Numbered from the stretch's first letter, positions 6,439 to 14,429 are shown. The stretch is DNA of 22,299 nt from Desulfuromusa sp. (GCA_021647765.1 JAKIUD010000056.1:1-22299), one strand, 5' to 3'. The notes: generated by a model from the sequence alone, not told the origin. A program made the numbers and translations.

Positions 6439-6720
6439 TTAATCGGTTCTGTTGGTGATTTCGATCAGGTGATATCCAAACTGAGTTTTCACCGGACCGA
6501 GCACTTTACCAACTTCGCCACTGAAAACCACCTCATCAAATTCTTTGACCATCTGTCCTGGAGAAAACTCACCCAGAGCGCCCCCCTGTTTTCCAGATGG
6601 ACATTTTGAATGTTTTGCTGCAATTTTCTCGAAGTCAGCACCGGCTTCAATTTCTGCCTTGAGATTATTACAATCATCTTCAGAAGGAACCAGGATGTGA
6701 CGCGCACTTGCTTTTGCCAT
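6439..6720 (-). CDS. ppiC: Parvulin-type peptidyl-prolyl cis-trans isomerase
   Basis: The 93-residue protein is the same length as cytoplasmic E. coli PpiC and consists of a single parvulin domain without signal peptide or membrane segment. Diagnostic segments are ARHILV at the start, FEKIAAKHSKCPSG, GGALGEFSPGQMVKEFDEVVF and the closing FGYHLIEI. It catalyses cis-trans isomerisation of prolyl bonds and helps folding in the cytoplasm. The start is the ATG at 6720, with AGGAG about nine bases upstream on the minus strand. It is convergent with the sensor/membrane unit and appears to have its own promoter at 6795-6823. Confidence 0.95.
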   Translation of the reverse strand: MAKASARHILVPSEDDCNNLKAEIEAGADFEKIAAKHSKCPSGKQGGALGEFSPGQMVKEFDEVVFSGEVGKVLGPVKTQFGYHLIEITNRTD

Positions 6721-6794
6721 AGTTTTTTCTCTCCTTTTGGGGGTGGTTTGAATCTGAAGGTACCATTTCAGATTGGATCGGGTTGCGGTTGGTT

Positions 6795-6823
6795 AAAATA
6801 ACTGACCATAATCTTGATTGCAA
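6795..6823 (-). promoter_or_regulatory. Candidate sigma-70 promoter for ppiC
   Basis: On the minus strand TTGCAA (6823-6818) and TATTTT (6800-6795) are separated by exactly 17 bases. The start would lie about 70 bases before the ppiC ATG. Confidence 0.4.
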
Positions 6824-6918
6824 ATGAAATGAAATCTTTTTATTTTGAGTAGTTTTACACATCAAGCAACGAATTGTTTGCTTCGTAGCGTTCTTAATGC
6901 GAGGTGAATCCTGTCGGG

Positions 6919-7566
6919 TTAGCCGGGTTCAGGTACCTTTCTTGCGACTCCGCGAATTGTTCCACGAACAAAGGTTGGAGCCCCAACCATTGGGGCTTCG
7001 GTCAACCGTTCAATTTTGAGACCGCTCGCATGGATTTCGGCAGCTGTATCACGAGTTAGACGGCAATTTCCAGCACAGAGACTCCAGAATGGTTCAATCC
7101 GATGCTGCCAAGTTCTGGTTGCCGGATGATTCGAGATAACATGCTCAAGAAAGAGTAATATGCCATTTGGACGCAATAAACGGTAGATCTCATTGAGACT
7201 GACTTCGAGACTGGGGACGGAACAGAGAACCAAGGTAGAAACAATTGTATCAAAAGAGGCATCAGGCATCTTTATCGATTCTGCTCCCCAGGAGGTAATA
7301 TTAAATCGCTCTTTTTGCAATTGACCCGTCCTGCGCTGCAGACGTTTTCGCATCTGGGCATCTGGTTCACTCAGGATGATTTGAGAAACTCTGTCAGGGT
7401 AGTGGGGAAGGTTGACCCCGGTTCCCGCTCCAATTTCTAACAGCTCACCATCGGCCTGAGCCAGCAGCTCTTTGCGCCATTTTTGTAAGCAGCGTTTTTC
7501 GGTACTTCGCATGGCATAATCGTAACTTTTTGCCATCAGGTAAGAGTGTATCTGTTTTACGATCAT
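6919..7566 (-). CDS. Class I SAM-dependent methyltransferase
   Basis: The 215-residue product starts at the ATG at 7566, with AGGAG 12 bases upstream on the minus strand. It has a Rossmann-fold methyltransferase core: motif I LLEIGAGTG (42-50), an acidic residue after strand 2 (LSEPD, about 65-69), the motif II/III region FDTIVSTLVLCSV, and LRPNGILLFLEHV. The combination resembles UbiE/METTL7-like methyltransferases (Methyltransf_11 type). The substrate cannot be told; quinone or lipid methylation is possible, given the respiratory context, but unproven. It reads divergently from the ABC transporter, with a well-formed promoter between them. A gap of 198 bases separates its stop from the ppiC start. 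Confidence 0.9.
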   Translation of the reverse strand: MIVKQIHSYLMAKSYDYAMRSTEKRCLQKWRKELLAQADGELLEIGAGTGVNLPHYPDRVSQIILSEPDAQMRKRLQRRTGQLQKERFNITSWGAESIKMPDASFDTIVSTLVLCSVPSLEVSLNEIYRLLRPNGILLFLEHVISNHPATRTWQHRIEPFWSLCAGNCRLTRDTAAEIHASGLKIERLTEAPMVGAPTFVRGTIRGVARKVPEPG

Positions 7567-7646
7567 TGTCAGGATCCGCTTCTCCTTGTTGTGTCCCCAC
7601 CCAGAAAGATTGGCTTAATAAATGTGGCTGGTATCTATTTGTTACC

Positions 7647-7675
7647 ATCATGGTTAAGTTTGTTGCCCCTGTCAA
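7647..7675 (-). promoter_or_regulatory. Sigma-70-like promoter for the methyltransferase gene
   Basis: On the minus strand TTGACA (7675-7670) and CATGAT (7652-7647) are separated by 17 bases. The -35 is perfect and the -10 matches at four of six. The predicted leader is about 75 bases. Confidence 0.55.
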
Positions 7676-7738
7676 GCCGCTGAGGATGGTCGGTATTATT
7701 TCAATTCTAAACATGACATAATTTGTTGTGCTCTGTCC

Positions 7739-7768
7739 TTGCAAGGGTGAAGGGTACAGTTGTATATT
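7739..7768 (+). promoter_or_regulatory. Candidate promoter giving a leaderless ABC transporter transcript
   Basis: TTGCAA (7739-7744) and TATATT (7763-7768) are separated by 18 bases. The expected start point, six to seven bases after the -10, coincides with the ATG at 7775, which has no ribosome binding site at the usual distance. Confidence 0.4.
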
Positions 7769-7774
7769 TGTACA

Positions 7775-8713
7775 ATGAGCGCTTTGGTCATAAAAAATTT
7801 GCACAAGTCCTTTGCTGGGGTAGAGGCGGTAAAAGGGGTTAATTTCACCATCCACGAGGGTGAAATCTTTGGCTTGCTTGGGCCTAATGGTGCAGGTAAA
7901 AGTACTATAATCAACATGATTTCCGGGGTTGTCCGGCTGGGATCCGGGAGTGTCAGTGCTTTTGGTTATGACAACCAGCGTGATTATCGTCATACCCGAA
8001 GAATGCTGGGAGTTGTACATCAGGAGGTTGTTATCGATAATTTTTTTACTGTCGATCAGGCTCTTCGTCTTCATGCCGGCTATTACGGGGTTAAAGATGA
8101 CCCTGCCTGGCGCCAATTATTGATTGATCGTCTTGGGTTGACTCCCCATTTAGATAAAGTGATGCTGAAATTGTCGGGCGGTCTGAAACGACGCTTCATG
8201 ATTGCCAAAGCACTCATCCATCGACCACAATTGCTGATTCTGGATGAACCGACTGCGGGGGTAGACGTTGAGCTGCGTCATGGACTCTGGGATTTTGTCC
8301 GGGAAATAAATCGCCAGGGGACGACGATTCTCTTGACCACTCACTATCTGGAAGAGGCCGAGAAAATGTGTGACCGCATCGCGATTATGCATCATGGTGA
8401 GCTGATTGCACTTGAAGAGACACAAAAACTGATCCGAAGTTTATCCAATCGGCAGCTAAGTCTCTGGCTGGAACAACCTTTGACCGAACTTCCTGCAGGT
8501 CTGGAGAGATATTCAGCAAAATTGCAAGAGAATGGAACGGTTCTCCTCCTTTATTTGCCTTCTGGTGAGGGTGCCGGAAATATTTTAAGTCAGCTTGTAA
8601 TGTCAGGGCTGAAGATTCGAGATATAGAAACTGATCAGAGTGGCTTGGAAGAGGTTTTTATCCATCTGACTGGAATGAAAGAGGGGGTAGACAGTCATCA
8701 ATCCAGACAATAA
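7775..8713 (+). CDS. ABC-2 type transporter ATP-binding protein (NatA/DrrA/CcmA-like)
   Basis: The 312-residue product has a complete nucleotide-binding domain: Walker A GPNGAGKST (36-44), Q-loop at VVHQE (80-84), signature LSGGLKRR (133-140), Walker B LLILDEP (153-159), D-loop and switch His190 in TTHYLEEAE. A C-terminal extension of about 90 residues is typical of the COG1131 exporter ATPases. It powers the permease encoded just after it, exporting an unknown substrate such as a drug, lipid or polysaccharide. The ATG at 7775 begins right before the first strand, as usual for the family. A TTG at 7760 with AAGGG upstream would add five residues and cannot be excluded. Divergent from the methyltransferase gene. 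Confidence 0.92.
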   Translation: MSALVIKNLHKSFAGVEAVKGVNFTIHEGEIFGLLGPNGAGKSTIINMISGVVRLGSGSVSAFGYDNQRDYRHTRRMLGVVHQEVVIDNFFTVDQALRLHAGYYGVKDDPAWRQLLIDRLGLTPHLDKVMLKLSGGLKRRFMIAKALIHRPQLLILDEPTAGVDVELRHGLWDFVREINRQGTTILLTTHYLEEAEKMCDRIAIMHHGELIALEETQKLIRSLSNRQLSLWLEQPLTELPAGLERYSAKLQENGTVLLLYLPSGEGAGNILSQLVMSGLKIRDIETDQSGLEEVFIHLTGMKEGVDSHQSRQ

Positions 8714-8774
8714 ATATTACCCCTGGCTCCCCTTTGTCACTCTGCTGAAGAAAGAAATTCTCCGCTTCTGGAGG

Positions 8775-9479
8775 GTGGCAAAGCAAACCTTGTTAACGCC
8801 AATTGTGACGGCATCTCTTTACCTCTTTGTGTTTGGGGCGACTCTGGGAGACCGGCTCAATGTTCTTGAGGGGTTCAGTTATGCCCAGTTTGTCATCCCT
8901 GGATTAATTATTATGGGGGTTATTAATAATACCTTTGCCAATACATCGTCATCCCTATTTATGTCCCGTTACCTTGGTGGGATTGTTGATCTGTTGGTCT
9001 CCCCGGTCAGTCCGCCCCAGTTCATCATGGCCTACACTCTTGCGGCAATGCTGCGTGGGTTATTGGTCGGAACGGTCGTCTGGCTGATTTCAACGTTGTT
9101 TGCAACGCTACCATGGGAATCCCCCTTACTGGCTATTTTGATGGCAGTTATCGCCAGCTTTTTGTTTGCCCAGTTCGGCTTGATTGCTGCAATCTATGCG
9201 CAAAATTTTGATACCCTTTCTATGTACAGTAACTTTTTAATTTTACCGTTGGTCTATCTTGGCGGAGTGTTTTATCCTATTTCTATCCTTCCCGATCCGT
9301 GGGCTTCATTCTCTTATCTTAACCCATTATTTTATCTCATTGACGGATTCCGACATGCGATTATTGGTGTTGGCGATACCAGCTATCTGATTGCTTTCGG
9401 GGTGAGCTTAGGGATTGCAGCAGCATTGTTTGTCTGGGCAGCCTGGTTGATTGGGAAAGGTCGTCGTTTGAGGGGATAG
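8775..9479 (+). CDS. ABC-2 type transporter permease (start uncertain; reading frame homologous upstream)
   Basis: From the GTG at 8775 the frame encodes 234 residues with about six membrane helices and the ABC-2 pattern of drug/polysaccharide exporters (LYLFVFG, YAQFVIPGLIIMGVINN, PLVYLGGVFYPI, LNPLFYLIDGFRHA). It forms the transport channel with the ATPase before it. The frame is open upstream to a TAG at 8688. The intervening codons encode YPWLPFVTLLKKEILRFWRV, which looks like the conserved amphipathic N-terminus of this family. No ATG, GTG or TTG occurs in that stretch. An ATC at 8697 lies nine bases after GAGGGGG and would start NPDNKYYPWLP. The true product is therefore probably about 260 residues from a non-canonical or mutated start. 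The stop is one base before hslO. Confidence 0.85.
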   Translation: MAKQTLLTPIVTASLYLFVFGATLGDRLNVLEGFSYAQFVIPGLIIMGVINNTFANTSSSLFMSRYLGGIVDLLVSPVSPPQFIMAYTLAAMLRGLLVGTVVWLISTLFATLPWESPLLAILMAVIASFLFAQFGLIAAIYAQNFDTLSMYSNFLILPLVYLGGVFYPISILPDPWASFSYLNPLFYLIDGFRHAIIGVGDTSYLIAFGVSLGIAAALFVWAAWLIGKGRRLRG

Positions 9480-9480
9480 A

Positions 9481-10380
9481 ATGGCTTGTGATAAGGACGA
9501 GAAAATGGACGATCATTTGATTCGGGTTGTTAGTCCCGATGGTTTGTTTCGTGCGGCTGCAGCGATCACGACTGGACTGGTACGCACTATCTGTGAAAAA
9601 CAGCAAACCGATTTTACTGCAACTGTCGCCTTGGGTCGATTGTTGACTGGCGGTGCTCTGTTGAGTTGTCTGTTGAAGGGAAAGCAGCGCCTTGCTTTGG
9701 CGGTGGAAGGGAATGGCCCTTTGGGAAAAATGAGCGTTGAGGCTGATGCTGAGGGGAAAGTCCGTGGAACAATCCGCAACCCGGTGGTCAATTTGCCTCC
9801 GGATGGAGATCATTTTGATGTTGCCGGTGCAATTGGCAAGGCTGGTTTCCTCCATGTCTGGAAAGATTTTGGTTTAAAAAAACCCTATCAGAGTATGGTG
9901 CAATTGCAGAGCAGCGAGGTAGCTGAGGATCTGGCCTGGTATCTGACCAGTTCGGAACAGGTGCCATCCAGTATTGGCTTGGGGGTGGAGCTTGATTCGA
10001 CGGGTCGAGTTGCCGTTGCCGGGGGATTTTTGGTTCAATCCCTCCCTCCCGGGGATTCTGAGCAGATTGATCTACTGACGGAGCGGATCAAAGAGTTGCC
10101 TCCAACTACCAGCCTGCTCCGGCAGGGGTTGACACCAACTGAGGTTCTTGCCCGGATATTTGGCTCCTCCGGGTTTCACGTAGAGCAAACGATTCCGCTC
10201 CAGTTTTTTTGCCCCTGTAATCAAGTTCAGATTGAAAAGATGTTGATAGGTCTTGGCAGACAGGAACTTAACTCTCTGCTTGAAGGGGAGGAACCTGTTG
10301 ACGTTACCTGTGAATATTGCCGTAAACATTACACCTTTAATTGTGAACAGATGGGTGAATTAATCAAATTAGCAAAATGA
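9481..10380 (+). CDS. hslO: Hsp33 redox-regulated chaperonin
   Basis: The 299-residue product matches Hsp33 throughout: LIRVVSPDGLFRAAAAITT near the N-terminus, ATVALGRLLTGGALLS, and NPVVNLPP. The C-terminal zinc site has C244-P-C246 and C277-X2-C280. In reduced form these Cys bind Zn; oxidation releases the metal, unfolds the linker and activates holdase activity against oxidative unfolding. The start at 9481 has GAGGGG five bases upstream. An alternative ATG at 9505 would remove eight residues and begin at MDDHLIRV, nearer the usual family start. It follows the permease by one base, so it is probably co-transcribed with the ABC genes. No clear terminator follows. Confidence 0.96.
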   Translation: MACDKDEKMDDHLIRVVSPDGLFRAAAAITTGLVRTICEKQQTDFTATVALGRLLTGGALLSCLLKGKQRLALAVEGNGPLGKMSVEADAEGKVRGTIRNPVVNLPPDGDHFDVAGAIGKAGFLHVWKDFGLKKPYQSMVQLQSSEVAEDLAWYLTSSEQVPSSIGLGVELDSTGRVAVAGGFLVQSLPPGDSEQIDLLTERIKELPPTTSLLRQGLTPTEVLARIFGSSGFHVEQTIPLQFFCPCNQVQIEKMLIGLGRQELNSLLEGEEPVDVTCEYCRKHYTFNCEQMGELIKLAK

Positions 10381-10518
10381 AGGCGGGTGTCTCTTCCGGT
10401 TCGTTCTTCTGTTAACCCCATTTCCCACCAGAAAGACAAAAAACTTGCATTAAAAAAAACAAGATCAATTGAAAACAGCTGTAATTCCAGACTAAAAGTA
10501 GATTTTGCCAGTCGGTTT

Positions 10519-10535
10519 AATTGCATACAGTATAC
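10519..10535 (-). promoter_or_regulatory. Operator-like motif upstream of nuo, matching the site at 1192
   Basis: On the minus strand this reads GTATACTGTATGCAATT, identical at 16 of 17 positions to 1192-1208. It lies 10 bases upstream of a TTGACA -35 element. It is a candidate site for a regulator shared by the nuo operon and the cytochrome/NrfD operon. Confidence 0.5.
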
Positions 10536-10545
10536 GGTATTTCTC

Positions 10546-10574
10546 TTGACATATTGGGGAAATTATCCTAGTTT
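10546..10574 (+). promoter_or_regulatory. Candidate sigma-70 promoter of the nuo operon
   Basis: A perfect TTGACA (10546-10551) is followed after 17 bases by TAGTTT (10569-10574), which matches the -10 consensus at three of six. The start would be near 10581, about 70 bases before the nuoA ATG. No other promoter-like pair is visible in the 273-base gap after hslO. Confidence 0.45.
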
Positions 10575-10653
10575 TTCACACGCTGTGGAGTATCCTGTCA
10601 GCTTGTAGGTACAGCTGAGCGGTTCAAACTCTTCTATGGAAGGAGCAGTTTTC

Positions 10654-11010
10654 ATGCTGGAGATTTATTTACCGATTCTTGTTGTTATGGCAATCGCTTT
10701 TGCTTTTGCCATTGGGTCGGTTGTTTTATCCCGACTTGTCGGAGTGAAGAAGCCTAGTGAAGTCAAGCTGGCACCGTATGAATGTGGTATGCCCCTGCTT
10801 GGTTCGGCTCAAGAGCGTTTTTCCATCAAGTTCTACCTTGTTGCAATGCTGTTTATTCTCTTCGATATTGAAGCGGTTTTCCTCTATCCCTGGGCAGTTA
10901 TGTTCAAGCGTCTCGGGGTTTTCGGTTTTATTGAGATGGGAGTGTTTATTATCATTCTTCTCGTCGGCTTTATCTATGTATGGAAAAAAGGAGCTCTGGA
11001 ATGGGAATAG
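10654..11010 (+). CDS. nuoA: NADH-quinone oxidoreductase subunit A
   Basis: The 118-residue product starts at the ATG at 10654, eight bases after AAGGAG (10640-10645). An ATG at 10636 lies before that ribosome binding site and is rejected. It has three membrane helices. The loop after the first carries PYECGMPLLGSAQERFSIKFY, and the second helix FILFDIEAVFLYPW is diagnostic of ND3/NuoA with its conserved acidic residues. NuoA lies near the quinone channel at the join of the hydrophilic and membrane arms. It overlaps nuoB by ten bases and opens the nuoABCDHIJKLMN operon. Confidence 0.97.
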   Translation: MLEIYLPILVVMAIAFAFAIGSVVLSRLVGVKKPSEVKLAPYECGMPLLGSAQERFSIKFYLVAMLFILFDIEAVFLYPWAVMFKRLGVFGFIEMGVFIIILLVGFIYVWKKGALEWE

Positions 11011-11528
11011 AGCAACCAACAGTACCTAAAACTCTCGGCAGCGGGTTTGTTACGACGAGTCTGGATAAATTGGTTAACTGGTCACGAGCCAGCTCTATGT
11101 GGCCGATGACTTTTGGTCTGGCATGTTGTGCTATCGAAATGATGGCGACAGGTGCTGCCCGGTTTGACCTTGACCGGATGGGTATCCTGTTTCGTGCCTC
11201 ACCGCGTCAGGCGGATGTCATTATTATCGCTGGAACAGTCACCAAAAAAATGGTGCCAGTTATCAAAACTGTTTATGAACAGATGCCGGAACCTCGTTAC
11301 GTGATCGCAATGGGTGCCTGCGCATCGTCTGGTGGTATTTTTGATACCTACAGTACAGTACAGGGTGTTGATGAGTTTTTACCGGTCGACGTTTATATTC
11401 CCGGCTGTCCTCCCCGTCCTGAAGGACTTCTCTATGGGCTGATGAAACTTCAGGATAAAATCCGGGCTGAACGAAATACCTTTGGCGCTGCTATTGGTGT
11501 TGGTGACGTGATTCACAACAGAGCCTGA
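11001..11528 (+). CDS. nuoB: NADH-quinone oxidoreductase subunit B (cluster N2)
   Basis: The 175-residue product starts at the ATG at 11001, with AAGGAG inside the end of nuoA. It is a PSST/NuoB protein carrying the terminal 4Fe-4S cluster N2. Ligands are the tandem C42-C43 in FGLACCAIEMM, C107 in MGACASSGG and C136 in PGCPPRPE. N2 donates electrons to quinone at the NuoB/NuoD interface. All four ligands are present, so the quinone-reducing end should be functional even though the NADH-oxidising module is not encoded here. Confidence 0.97.
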   Translation: MGIEQPTVPKTLGSGFVTTSLDKLVNWSRASSMWPMTFGLACCAIEMMATGAARFDLDRMGILFRASPRQADVIIIAGTVTKKMVPVIKTVYEQMPEPRYVIAMGACASSGGIFDTYSTVQGVDEFLPVDVYIPGCPPRPEGLLYGLMKLQDKIRAERNTFGAAIGVGDVIHNRA

Positions 11529-11557
11529 TATCCGTCAGGCGATAACAGGAAAAATCA

Positions 11558-12040
11558 ATGAGCGATCAAAAAGTTGTCGAAAAATTAAAGGCAAAGTTCT
11601 TTTCTGAGATTCTTGATGTTGTTGAGTTTCGTGGAGAAACAACTGTCACGGTGAAAAAGGAGCGGATTGTTGATATCTGTACTTTCATGCGTGATATTTT
11701 TGGTTACAATCTTCTTTGTGACCTTTGCGGGGTTGACTATATGGGGCAATCTCCACGTTTTATGGTGGTCTATAACCTCTACAATATTCCGACAAAACAG
11801 CGTATCCGGATCAAGGCACCAGTTGACGAGCTGGATGCTAATATTGATACCGTCAGTCCTGTCTGGGGAACGGCCAACTGGCATGAGCGGGAGTGCTGGG
11901 ATTTGCTGGGGATTAAGTTTAATAACCACCCCGATTTACGACGCATCCTTATGCCAGCTGACTGGGAAGGGCACCCGTTACGCAAGGACTATCCTGTGCA
12001 GGGACCAGATCGTGAACCTTACCAGGGGCGACTTTCCTAA
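11558..12040 (+). CDS. nuoC: NADH-quinone oxidoreductase subunit C
   Basis: The 160-residue product starts at the ATG at 11558 with a modest AGGA upstream. It is the 30-kDa subunit family: FGYNLLCDLCGVDYMG, then the signature WHERECWDLLGIKFNNHPDL with RRILMPADWEGHPLRKDYP at the C-terminus. It is a structural part of the hydrophilic connecting arm, lying beside NuoD. Here nuoC and nuoD are separate genes rather than the fused nuoCD of E. coli. Confidence 0.97.
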   Translation: MSDQKVVEKLKAKFFSEILDVVEFRGETTVTVKKERIVDICTFMRDIFGYNLLCDLCGVDYMGQSPRFMVVYNLYNIPTKQRIRIKAPVDELDANIDTVSPVWGTANWHERECWDLLGIKFNNHPDLRRILMPADWEGHPLRKDYPVQGPDREPYQGRLS

Positions 12041-12082
12041 CGAACGCTTTAGCTATTTCTTAATCGGATGAGGCATACAATA

Positions 12083-13267
12083 ATGGCAGCAAATACCAGC
12101 GAAACAATGACCATCAATATGGGGCCTCAGCACCCGTCGACACACGGTGTGTTGCAGTTGATCCTTGAGCTCGACGGTGAAATTGTCCAGAAGGCAACTC
12201 CACATATTGGGTTCCTGCATCGGGGGATTGAAAAGCTTTCTGAACACCGCACTTATCATCAGATTATTCCCCTGACCGACCGTCTTGATTATCTGGCACC
12301 AATGAGCAACAACTTGGGCTATGTCCTTGCAGTTGAAAAGTTACTTGGGATTACAGACGAGATTCCAGAACGGGTGCAGCGGATTCGGGTCATCATGGCT
12401 GAGTTGACGCGATTAAAAAGTCATCTGGTCTGGCTCGCCTGCCATGCCCTTGATATTGGGGCAATGACGGTTTTTCTCTATTGTTTCCGTGAGCGAGAAT
12501 GTATTACCGATATCTATGAAAAAGTTTCCGGTGCACGGATGACTTCCAACTATTTCCGTGTTGGTGGTCTTGCCGATGATTTGCCCGATGGACTTGAGGG
12601 AGAAATTCGTACTTTTGCCGAATCGATTCCTGCACATGTTGAAGAATATGAGGGGTTGTTGACTGGCAACAAGATCTGGCAGAAACGCACCATAGGGGTT
12701 GGCAAAATCAGTGCTGAGGCAGCTGTTGATATTGGTATCACTGGCCCGGCATTACGAGCGTCAGGAGTTGATTGGGATCTGCGTCGTGATAATCCCTATA
12801 GTGGTTATGAGGATTATGATTTCGAGGTTCCAGTCAGGCAGGGTTGTGACACCTTTGATCGATATAGGGTTCGACTTGATGAAATGCGTCAGTCTGCCCG
12901 GATTGTTCTGCAAGCGCTTGACAAGTTGAAGCCAGGACCAATTTTGGCTGATTGTCCTAAAATTGTCCTGCCGCCTAAGCAGGAGGTGGTCAGTAACATT
13001 GAAAGTCTGATTCACCATTTCAAGATTGTGACTGAAGGGTTTCATCCAGAACCGGGTGAGATTTATCAGAGTGTTGAGGCGCCTAAGGGTGAGCTTGGCT
13101 TCTATCTTATTTCTGATGGTTCAGCCCATCCGTTCAGAATGAAGATCCGTCCGCCCTCTTTTGTCAATCTGCAAGGGTTGCCACAGATGGTTGAAGGAAA
13201 GTTGCTGGCGGATGTTATTGCTGTCATTGGTACACTTGATATTGTTCTCGGTGAAATTGACCGGTAG
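12083..13267 (+). CDS. nuoD: NADH-quinone oxidoreductase subunit D (49-kDa)
   Basis: The 394-residue product is of NuoD type: MGPQHPSTHGVLQL near the N-terminus, HRGIEKLSEHRTYHQ, and DRLDYLAPMSNN containing the Tyr that, with the His of the first motif, contacts the quinone head group in complex I structures. It ends VIAVIGTLDIVLGEIDR. The ATG at 12083 is preferred because GAGG lies nine bases upstream. An in-frame ATG at 12068 would add five residues but has no ribosome binding site. After it come 97 bases with a hairpin and then nuoH; nuoE, nuoF and nuoG are absent at this point. Confidence 0.97.
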   Translation: MAANTSETMTINMGPQHPSTHGVLQLILELDGEIVQKATPHIGFLHRGIEKLSEHRTYHQIIPLTDRLDYLAPMSNNLGYVLAVEKLLGITDEIPERVQRIRVIMAELTRLKSHLVWLACHALDIGAMTVFLYCFRERECITDIYEKVSGARMTSNYFRVGGLADDLPDGLEGEIRTFAESIPAHVEEYEGLLTGNKIWQKRTIGVGKISAEAAVDIGITGPALRASGVDWDLRRDNPYSGYEDYDFEVPVRQGCDTFDRYRVRLDEMRQSARIVLQALDKLKPGPILADCPKIVLPPKQEVVSNIESLIHHFKIVTEGFHPEPGEIYQSVEAPKGELGFYLISDGSAHPFRMKIRPPSFVNLQGLPQMVEGKLLADVIAVIGTLDIVLGEIDR

Positions 13268-13305
13268 TTGATTTGCCAGACCACATTTTATAAATAGATT
13301 GGATT

Positions 13306-13324
13306 GCTGGTAAATCTTACCAGC
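13306..13324 (+). repeat. Perfect hairpin at the nuoD-nuoH junction
   Basis: GCTGGTAA (13306-13313) and TTACCAGC (13317-13324) form an 8-bp perfect stem with a three-base loop and no T run. It could be an intercistronic RNA structure that adjusts stability or translation, or a relic of deletion of nuoEFG. Confidence 0.6.
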
Positions 13325-13364
13325 TGGAAACGGCAGCGATGCCATAGACTGATGAAGGAAGAGG

Positions 13365-14429
13365 ATGGTCATGACGCCAGAAGTTCTGACACTCTCGCAA
13401 ACACCTTGGTTATTTACAGGGGTCATGTTGGTAAAGATTATAGTGGCTTTTGTCGCGACGCTGTTGATCGTTGCTTATGCGACCTACGCAGAGCGTAAAA
13501 TAATTGGCAGAATGCAGACCCGGATGGGGCCGAATATGACCGGTCCAAAAGGTTTGTTGCAGCCAATTGCGGATGGTTTGAAGCTCTTTTTTAAAGAAGA
13601 TATCATCCCTTCACAAGCCCACTGGTTTGCTTTTATTCTTGCTCCGATGATGATTCTGGCTCCTGCCTTTATCTCGATTTCGGTTATCCCCTTTGGTGGG
13701 GATCTTCAGTTTACCTATGATGGTACCCTTTATGCTGTTCCAATGCAGATCACTGATCTTAATATCGGTGTTCTGTTCGTTGTCGCAATGGCCGGTCTTG
13801 GTGTCTATGGAATCGTACTGGCCGGGCTGGCATCCAACAGTAAGTATGCTTTGCTTGGTGGTATTCGTTCAACGGCACAGATGATATCTTACGAACTTGC
13901 TGTTGGCCTTGCGATAGTTGCTATCTTCATGCTCTCAGAAACCCTCAGCCTGCGTGGAATTGTTGCAGTACAGCAGTTACCTCTCTGGGGTCTTGAGTCC
14001 TTAAGTTTCATTCCAAACTGGTATATTTTCTGTCAGCCTCTGGCATTTGGTCTATTTGTTGTTGGCTCTATGGCTGAAATAAACCGGACTCCGTTTGATT
14101 TGCCGGAAGCTGAAACTGAGCTGGTTTCCGGTTTCTGTACTGAATATTCCGCTATGAAATATGCACTGTTCTTTATGGCGGAATATGCCAACATGATTAC
14201 TGTATCTGCGATCGCGACAACACTGTTTCTTGGTGGTTGGGGTGGTCCTTTTTACGGCTGGATTAATTTCCTGATTAAAGTATTTGGATTTATGTTTTTC
14301 TTCATCTGGATTCGGGCCACCTTCCCGCGTCTTCGTTACGACCAGTTGATGTTCCTTGGTTGGAAAATTATGCTCCCGCTGGCACTTGTAAATATCGTAA
14401 TCACGGGCATTGCCATTCTGCTCTGGTAG
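13365..14429 (+). CDS. nuoH: NADH-quinone oxidoreductase subunit H
   Basis: The 354-residue ND1/NuoH protein has about eight membrane helices. Family signatures are AERKIIGRMQTRMGPNMTGPKGLLQPIADGLKL early on, and the acidic quinone-channel loop AEINRTPFDLPEAETELVSGF with EYSAMKYALFF later. It forms much of the quinone tunnel and couples quinone reduction to proton pumping. Two starts are possible, ATG at 13365 or 13371; the purine-rich stretch at 13354-13364 serves either one. Confidence 0.97.
   Translation: MVMTPEVLTLSQTPWLFTGVMLVKIIVAFVATLLIVAYATYAERKIIGRMQTRMGPNMTGPKGLLQPIADGLKLFFKEDIIPSQAHWFAFILAPMMILAPAFISISVIPFGGDLQFTYDGTLYAVPMQITDLNIGVLFVVAMAGLGVYGIVLAGLASNSKYALLGGIRSTAQMISYELAVGLAIVAIFMLSETLSLRGIVAVQQLPLWGLESLSFIPNWYIFCQPLAFGLFVVGSMAEINRTPFDLPEAETELVSGFCTEYSAMKYALFFMAEYANMITVSAIATTLFLGGWGGPFYGWINFLIKVFGFMFFFIWIRATFPRLRYDQLMFLGWKIMLPLALVNIVITGIAILLW

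Noticed and set aside
6864..6883. Hairpin after the methyltransferase gene as a terminator
   Set aside because: Only six base pairs, AT-rich, and no T tract on the minus strand.
9361..9855. 164-codon minus-strand open frame
   Set aside because: Antisense to the permease and hslO; low-complexity Ser/Gln-rich translation.
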